Positions 19,178-23,481 of a DNA stretch of 23,481 nucleotides are shown in pieces. The notes under the pieces were generated by a model, which saw only the letters and a program-made list of their open reading frames with translations, ran no database searches and had not been told where the DNA came from. The position numbers were made by a program, and so were the translations under genes. Every line of letters begins with the position of its first letter. Position 1 is the stretch's first letter. The stretch is taken from assembly GCA_027443745.1 (NCBI GenBank), contig DAIAZB010000457.1, forward strand, positions 1-23,481, given 5' to 3'. Source of the DNA: Thiomonas sp. Lineage in GTDB: Bacteria; Pseudomonadota; Gammaproteobacteria; Burkholderiales; Burkholderiaceae.

Positions 19178-20080
19178 TCAATCCAGCCTCGGTTCCTTCA
19201 CCCATCCAGGTTCACGCTTGTCGATAAAGGCGGCGAAGCCCTCTTTGGCCTCTGAAGTGGCACGGACACGGGCAATCGTGCGCGCAGTCAAGTCGGCTGT
19301 AGCGTCGTCGATCTGCCGCTGTGACAGGCGACCAAGCAGCGACTTGATCTCGCACAGCGCCATCGGACCACTACGCAACAGTCCGCGCAATACGTCGAGC
19401 AGCGCAGCGTCGAGCTCGTCAGTTGCAGCGACTTGATGGACTAACCCGATTGCCTGCGCCTGCGGTGCCGACAGCGTGCGGCAGGTCAGCGCCAGCTCTA
19501 TGGCCCAGCGGCGGCCTACCGCGTTGACCACGTAGGGACCGACCACCGCCGGCAGGATGCCGAACTTGGCCTCGGTGAGCGCGAACCGCGCATCCTCGGC
19601 CGCGAGCACGATGTCTGCGGCGCAGACCAACCCCATGCCGCCACCGAACGCCGCACCCTGCACCACCGCCACGACGGGTTTCGGACAGTTCGCGACGGCA
19701 CGCATCATGCACGAAAACCGCCGCGCGTCGTCGATGTTGTTGGCTTCGTCGGCCTGCGCCGCACGGCGCATCCAGCCGATATCCGCGCCAGCGCAGAAGT
19801 GCCGACCGGTACCGCGCAGCACCACGGCACGCACCGAATCGTCGATACCCAGCGATTCGAAGGCGCGTATCAGCCGCTCGATCTGGGGCTCGTCGAAGGC
19901 GTTATGGACCTGTGGCCGGTCAAGGGTGACGAAGGCCAACCCGGACGTCGCGATGACTAGCCGCAATTCGTTCGAGCCTAAGGGTATTTCACGTGCGCTG
20001 GGGATGCACTCCCCAGCTCGGCGTGCACCATCACCCGGAGGAAAATTGTTCGCCTCGGGACGGCCAGATGATCGGTTCAT
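19178..20080 (-). CDS. Enoyl-CoA hydratase/isomerase family protein, methylglutaconyl-CoA hydratase-like
   Basis: 300-residue crotonase-fold enzyme. The oxyanion-hole segments are [12 protein letters not shown] (95-106) and AAFGGGMGL (143-151), with a catalytic-type Glu at E170 in ALTEAKFG. The first catalytic Glu of classical hydratases (GGGCEL) is replaced by Gly, and the pattern FCAGAD.GWM...FGGGMGL...[16 protein letters not shown] is closest, by eye, to LiuC/AtuE-type hydratases. The start ATG overlaps the paaY stop by 4 bp (ATGA), which argues for translational coupling. It leaves an N-terminal extension of about 35 residues ([20 protein letters not shown]...) not usual in the family; an internal start cannot be excluded. 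The position in a paa locus suggests it may do the PaaF-type hydration step or a related acyl-CoA step; substrate unproven. Confidence 0.88.
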   Translation of the reverse strand: MNRSSGRPEANNFPPGDGARRAGECIPSAREIPLGSNELRLVIATSGLAFVTLDRPQVHNAFDEPQIERLIRAFESLGIDDSVRAVVLRGTGRHFCAGADIGWMRRAAQADEANNIDDARRFSCMMRAVANCPKPVVAVVQGAAFGGGMGLVCAADIVLAAEDARFALTEAKFGILPAVVGPYVVNAVGRRWAIELALTCRTLSAPQAQAIGLVHQVAATDELDAALLDVLRGLLRSGPMALCEIKSLLGRLSQRQIDDATADLTARTIARVRATSEAKEGFAAFIDKREPGWVKEPRLD

Positions 20081-20691
20081 CGCACACGCTCCTTGCGCCG
20101 CAGAGCGATCAATGGTTCGACCTTGGGTGCTCGCAGCGCCGGACGATCGGCTTCGGGAGACAACAGCGGCTCGACCTGTAGCAGGCTGGCATGACAGCGT
20201 CGTGTCAATTCCTGGTAGGTGCGGGTGCCTTCGAGCTTCCAGGCGATCTCCTCGGCGCTCAGTTCGCGACGCAGCTTCGCCGGCATCCCGGCCACCAGCG
20301 TGCGCGGCGGAACCACCATGCCGGCCGGCACGAAAGCGCAGGCGGCAACGATCGCCTGCTCGCCGATCTCGGCATCGTCCATGACCACGGCGTTCATGCC
20401 GACCATCGCGTCGCGGCGCACGGCGCAGCTATGCAGCACGGCGCCATGGCCAATGTGGCCGTTGGCCTCGACCACAGTGTCATGGCCGGGAAAGCCGTGC
20501 ATCACGCAGCCGTCCTGAATGTTGGCACCCTCGTGCAACACGATGCGGCCAAAGTCACCGCGCAGGCTGGCGCAGGGTCCGACATAGCAGCCCGGTCCCA
20601 CATGGACATCGCCGATCAGCACGGCGGAAGGATGCACATAGGCACTCGGGTCGACGACCGGAATCACGCCCTCGATGGCATAGCAAGGCAC
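20077..20691 (-). CDS. paaY: PaaY: hexapeptide-repeat phenylacetate-pathway thioesterase, gamma-carbonic-anhydrase fold
   Basis: 204-residue left-handed beta-helix protein of the PaaY/CaiE family. In E. coli PaaY is a thioesterase that hydrolyses dead-end thioesters of the phenylacetate pathway. Landmarks are [21 protein letters not shown] at the N-terminus, [10 protein letters not shown] (41-50), [14 protein letters not shown] (55-68), and the metal-site histidines H65, H82 and H87 (HGFP and GHGAVLH), then GMNAVVMD. The C-terminal helix has the family [20 protein letters not shown]. The start is taken as GTG at 20691, which aligns with the family N-terminus and has an ideal AAGGAG 6 nt upstream; the frame is open to 20778 but that extension would cross the operator. 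It is followed by the coupled hydratase and is divergent from paaG. Confidence 0.94.
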   Translation of the reverse strand: MPCYAIEGVIPVVDPSAYVHPSAVLIGDVHVGPGCYVGPCASLRGDFGRIVLHEGANIQDGCVMHGFPGHDTVVEANGHIGHGAVLHSCAVRRDAMVGMNAVVMDDAEIGEQAIVAACAFVPAGMVVPPRTLVAGMPAKLRRELSAEEIAWKLEGTRTYQELTRRCHASLLQVEPLLSPEADRPALRAPKVEPLIALRRKERVR

Positions 20692-20729
20692 GGGGATCTC
20701 CTTAGGGTTTGTCCTGATGAATGTTTGAC

Positions 20730-20759
20730 TTGCATCAAACCTTTTGGCAAGCCTAGTAT
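20730..20759 (+). promoter_or_regulatory. Predicted paaG promoter
   Basis: TTGCAT (20730-20735) and TAGTAT (20754-20759) are separated by 18 bp, a fair sigma70 match reading toward paaG. Transcription would start near 20766, inside the palindromic operator. An inverted repeat GTTTGA / TCAAAC (20723-20740) overlaps the -35 box. No clear Shine-Dalgarno sequence precedes paaG. Confidence 0.5.
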
Positions 20760-20778
20760 TTACCGACCGGTTGGTCAA
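20750..20778 (-). promoter_or_regulatory. Predicted paaY promoter
   Basis: On the minus strand TTGACC (20778-20773) and TAGGCT (20755-20750) are separated by exactly 17 bp, reading toward paaY. The -35 box lies within the right arm of the palindromic operator. Confidence 0.5.
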
Positions 20779-20780
20779 TA
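20757..20780. promoter_or_regulatory. Candidate PaaR (TetR-family) operator between paaY and paaG
   Basis: A 24-bp imperfect palindrome, TATTTACCGACC / GGTTGGTCAATA, with 10 of 12 positions symmetric about 20768/20769. The ACCGACC core resembles the ACCG...CGGT pattern reported for TetR-type PaaR repressors of phenylacetate genes (recalled from the literature, not searched). It overlaps the predicted promoters in both directions, so one bound repressor could shut off both transcripts. No paaR gene is in the window. Confidence 0.7.
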
Positions 20781-20839
20781 TTGCTCCACTCTCGTAACGA
20801 CATCCCGATCTGCTGGCATCGCCCTCCTCTCGATTTGCG

Positions 20840-21643
20840 ATGAGTCAAATTCAAAATCCTGCTCTGCGCATCGAAACCATCGGCCCAGTCGCGCGCATCA
20901 CCCTCGACCGTCCCGACGCGCTCAACACGCTGACGGCGCAGCTCATCGCCGACCTGATCGGCGCGCTCGACGCCGTCGCCGCGCAACCGGATGCCCGCTG
21001 CATGGTGCTCACCGGTGCCGGACGGGCGTTCTGCGCCGGGCAGGATCTGCGCGACCCGGCAGTCGCCCCCGAGGGCGGGGCGCCGAAGGATTTAGGCGCC
21101 ATCATCGAGACAAGTTACAAGCCGCTTGTGTTGCGGTTGCGGTCGATGCCGGTGCCGACGCTGGCGGCCGTCAATGGCGTCGCTGCTGGCGCCGGCGCCT
21201 CATTGGCGCTGGCCTGCGATCTGGTCGTGGCGCGGCGCGGCGCGACCTTTGTCCAGGCATTCTCGGCGATCGGACTCATTCCCGACAGCGGTGCCACCTG
21301 GAGCTTGCCGCGTCTCGCCGGTCGGGCACGGGCGCTCGGGCTCGCAATGCTCGGCGACAAGATCAGCGCCGAGCGCGCCGAGGAGATGGGTCTCATCTGG
21401 GCGGCTGTCGACGACGCCAGGTTCGACGACAAGGTGAAGCGGCTGTCCGAACGGCTGGCTGGGCTGCCCACCCGGGCGCTGGTCCGCACCCGGGCGCTGA
21501 TCGATGCCGGCCTCGGCGGCTCGCTGGGGCATGCGCTCGACACCGAAGCCGCGGCCCAGCGCGAGCTCGGTTTCGCCGCCGACTACGCCGAAGGCGTTGC
21601 CGCGTTCGCGCAAAAGCGCGCGCCGCGCTTCACCGACCGCTGA
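20840..21643 (+). CDS. paaG: PaaG: 1,2-epoxyphenylacetyl-CoA isomerase
   Basis: 267-residue crotonase-fold enzyme that in the aerobic phenylacetate pathway isomerises ring-1,2-epoxyphenylacetyl-CoA to the oxepin. Visible are [11 protein letters not shown] (oxyanion loop with the GQDL variant typical of PaaG), [20 protein letters not shown], and the IPDSGATW motif whose Asp (D149) is the catalytic acid in this family, replacing the hydratase Glu pair. The order paaG-paaH-paaI downstream supports the call. The start is the ATG of MSQIQNP. The gene is divergent from paaY across a palindromic control site and ends 13 bp before paaH. Confidence 0.94.
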   Translation: MSQIQNPALRIETIGPVARITLDRPDALNTLTAQLIADLIGALDAVAAQPDARCMVLTGAGRAFCAGQDLRDPAVAPEGGAPKDLGAIIETSYKPLVLRLRSMPVPTLAAVNGVAAGAGASLALACDLVVARRGATFVQAFSAIGLIPDSGATWSLPRLAGRARALGLAMLGDKISAERAEEMGLIWAAVDDARFDDKVKRLSERLAGLPTRALVRTRALIDAGLGGSLGHALDTEAAAQRELGFAADYAEGVAAFAQKRAPRFTDR

Positions 21644-21656
21644 ACCGGGAGCCGCG

Positions 21657-23168
21657 ATGACTGCACTACCGCGCGTCTGGGTCCTTGGTGCCGGCAGCAT
21701 GGGCGCCGGAATCGCGCAACTTGCAGCGCAGGCCGGTCACGACGTCTGCCTGTACGACGCCCAGCCGCCGGCGCTCGAGCGAGCGCTCGCCGCGATCGCG
21801 GCCGACCTCGACGGCGCCGTGTCCCGGGGCAAGCTTGGGCCGGAGCGACGCGGCGAAATCCTCGGGCGCATCCGTCCTGCGGCAGACCTCGAGGCAGGCC
21901 GCGGCAGCGGCATCGTCGTCGAGGCGATCATCGAGGACCTGGGCGCGAAGCAGGAGCTGCTGCGCCGGGTCGAGCGACTCGTCGCCGACGACACGCTGCT
22001 GCTGAGCAATACTTCGTCGCTGTCGGTCACCGCCATCGCCGCCGCGCTCGCACGGCCGCAGCGCGTCGCCGGCTGGCACTTTTTCAATCCCGCGGTGCGG
22101 ATGAAGCTGGTCGAGATCATCCCCGGCATGCAGACCGACACTGCGGTGGTCGACGTGCTCCGCGCCCTGTCGCAGAACTGGGGCAAGACCGCCGTGGTCG
22201 CGCCAAACGTGCCAGGCTTCATCGTCAACCGTGTTGCACGGCCGTACTACGCCGAAGCGTGGCGCATGCTCGCCGAGCGCGCAGCATCTGCCGCGACAAT
22301 CGACGCGCTGCTGCGCCTGGCCGGCGGCTTCGCCCTCGGTCCGTTCGAACTGATGGACCTGATCGGCCACGACGTCAACCTCGCCGTGACCGAATCGGTG
22401 TTCCGGGCCACCGGCTTCGACGCGCGCTACGCGCCGGCCTTGACGCAGCAAGAACTGGTGCGCGCCAGGCGCCTTGGCCGCAAGAGCGGGCATGGCGTCT
22501 ACCACCATGGCACCGACGCTACGGCGCCTGGGCTCGGTACGGTGGCCCCGGCATCCGACATGAGCGTCGTGCGCCACGCTATGGTGCCCGGCCTGCTCGG
22601 CCCGCTGCTCGAACGCCTGCGCGAGGCGGGCGTTCCGGTTGAACCCGATTCCTGGCTGCCCGACGAGACGCTGGCCGTCGGCGACAGCCGCATCGCGCTG
22701 ACTGACGGCAGAACCGCAGCACACCGTGCCGCGGCCGAGTCGCAGATCGCGTTGATCCTGCTCGACATCGCGCTGGATTTCGCCCGCACGCCGCTGCTCG
22801 GCGCCGCCGCAACCGCCGCCGCGATGCCTGACCGATCTGCATTCGCCGCGGCGCTGGGCGCCGCCGATGTGCGGCTGGTCGAACTGGCCGACGTCGCCGG
22901 GCTGGTCGTGATGCGCGTGGTCGCCGCGCTGGTCAATGAAGCCGCCGACCTGGCGAGTTGGAACGCGGCGGCCGCGGCCGACATCGACCTCGCGATGCAG
23001 CTCGGCACGGCATACCCCCGCGGCCCGCTGGCCTGGGGCCAGTCGCTCGGCGCTGCGCGGGTGTACACGGTGCTGCGCCACCTGTCCGATCACTACGGCG
23101 ATGCCCGCTACCGCATCGCGCCCCGACTGTCCGAATCCCGCTGGAGTGGAACCGCCCTCGATGCCTGA
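21657..23168 (+). CDS. paaH: PaaH: 3-hydroxyadipyl-CoA dehydrogenase
   Basis: 503-residue NAD-dependent 3-hydroxyacyl-CoA dehydrogenase oxidising 3-hydroxyadipyl-CoA to 3-oxoadipyl-CoA in phenylacetate breakdown. The N-terminal Rossmann motif GAGSMGAGIAQ is at residues 11-21. The catalytic His is H141 in WHFFNPAVRMKLVEIIPG, with the N-terminal domain SNTSSLSVTAIA and the helical domain marker NVPGFIVNRVARPYYAEA. A second C-terminal dehydrogenase dimerisation repeat gives the roughly 500-residue length typical of PaaH. The ATG at 21657 is preceded by GGGAG; the upstream open frame overlaps paaG and is rejected. The stop overlaps the paaI start by 8 bp. Confidence 0.95.
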   Translation: MTALPRVWVLGAGSMGAGIAQLAAQAGHDVCLYDAQPPALERALAAIAADLDGAVSRGKLGPERRGEILGRIRPAADLEAGRGSGIVVEAIIEDLGAKQELLRRVERLVADDTLLLSNTSSLSVTAIAAALARPQRVAGWHFFNPAVRMKLVEIIPGMQTDTAVVDVLRALSQNWGKTAVVAPNVPGFIVNRVARPYYAEAWRMLAERAASAATIDALLRLAGGFALGPFELMDLIGHDVNLAVTESVFRATGFDARYAPALTQQELVRARRLGRKSGHGVYHHGTDATAPGLGTVAPASDMSVVRHAMVPGLLGPLLERLREAGVPVEPDSWLPDETLAVGDSRIALTDGRTAAHRAAAESQIALILLDIALDFARTPLLGAAATAAAMPDRSAFAAALGAADVRLVELADVAGLVVMRVVAALVNEAADLASWNAAAAADIDLAMQLGTAYPRGPLAWGQSLGAARVYTVLRHLSDHYGDARYRIAPRLSESRWSGTALDA

Positions 23169-23481
23169 ACCGCAAGTCAATGCCGCCGAAGCCGCGGACC
23201 TTTCCGCGCAGCAGCTCGCCGAACGCGTACGCGACCGCATGCTCGCCCACGACCACGCCACCGGCGCGCTCGGCATCGCCATCGTCGGCGTCGGCCCGGG
23301 CACATCGCGCGCTCGCATGACGGTGCGCAGCGACATGCTCAACGGCTTCGCCATCTGTCACGGCGGGCTCATCACCACCTTGGCCGACACCGCGTTCGCG
23401 TATGCCTGCAACGCCTGCAACGAGGTCACCGTCGCCTCGGGGCTGAGCGTGGACTTCCTGGCCCCGGCGCACGAGGGCGAC
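23161..23481 (+). CDS. paaI: PaaI: hydroxyphenylacetyl-CoA thioesterase (partial, cut by right edge)
   Basis: 107 codons of a hot-dog-fold acyl-CoA thioesterase are visible. In E. coli PaaI hydrolyses phenylacetyl- and hydroxyphenylacetyl-CoA, releasing trapped CoA. The family core NGFAICHGGLITTLADTAFA is at residues 61-80, with HGG at 67-69 and the catalytic-type Asp D76. It is followed by VASGLSVDFLAPAHEGD, where the window ends; usual length is about 140-150 residues. The ATG at 23161 lies inside the end of paaH (8-bp overlap), pointing to coupled translation. Further paa genes (paaJ/paaE/paaK and ring-epoxidase subunits) would be expected to the right. Confidence 0.93.
   Translation, partial: MPEPQVNAAEAADLSAQQLAERVRDRMLAHDHATGALGIAIVGVGPGTSRARMTVRSDMLNGFAICHGGLITTLADTAFAYACNACNEVTVASGLSVDFLAPAHEGD

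Noticed and set aside
21666..23354. 562-codon minus-strand frame opposite paaH
   Set aside because: Antisense shadow of paaH and paaI; no motif and typical codon-mirror composition.

Overview
The window looks like a chromosomal segment of a GC-rich betaproteobacterium, probably of the order Burkholderiales. The clues are the double-length uvrA, the rnr sequence type beside a tRNA-Leu(CAG), the smpB/ratA/ratB(rnfH) arrangement and the phenylacetate (paa) gene set. The genus cannot be fixed from sequence reading alone. Most of the window is densely packed housekeeping DNA.

Layout. Positions 1-4938 (minus) hold the first 1646 codons of a giant UvrA that carries two full UvrA units in one frame; it runs off the left edge. 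Next come an orphan ParA/TraL-like ATPase (5165-5860, plus), an MsbA-type ABC exporter half-transporter (5983-7830) and an OmpR/EnvZ-type two-component pair (7912-8640, 8767-10206). Facing these on the minus strand are rnfH/ratB and ratA, which overlap by 8 bp and are divergent from smpB (11055-11513). Isocitrate lyase aceA (11609-12916, minus) is separated from a split chromate transporter (two ChrA half-subunits, 13216-14336, plus) by an unusually AT-rich control region full of inverted repeats. The bifunctional NAD(P)HX repair enzyme gene follows chrA. It converges on rnr (RNase R, minus), which lacks the usual N-terminal helix-turn-helix domain.

A tRNA-Leu(CAG) (18607-18691) with a strong terminator comes next, followed by a decayed IS3-family transposase with an internal deletion. 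Immediately after that begins a phenylacetate degradation locus. An enoyl-CoA hydratase and paaY run on the minus strand, divergent from paaG-paaH-paaI on the plus strand; paaI is cut by the right edge. The divergent paa promoter region carries a 24-bp imperfect palindrome lying over both predicted promoters, a good candidate for a TetR-type PaaR operator. The order tRNA, IS relic, catabolic cluster suggests an island or a recombination boundary, but no attachment repeat can be shown inside the window.

How the genes work together. The paa genes handle the post-ring-opening steps of aerobic phenylacetyl-CoA catabolism (isomerisation, hydration, dehydrogenation, thioester salvage). AceA would let the resulting acetyl-CoA be assimilated through the glyoxylate shunt. 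SmpB (trans-translation), RatA/RatB and RNase R are linked to RNA and ribosome quality control. I found no clearly novel multi-gene system; the most interesting items are the paa operator, the aceA/chrA control region, the HTH-less RNase R and the orphan TraL-like ATPase.
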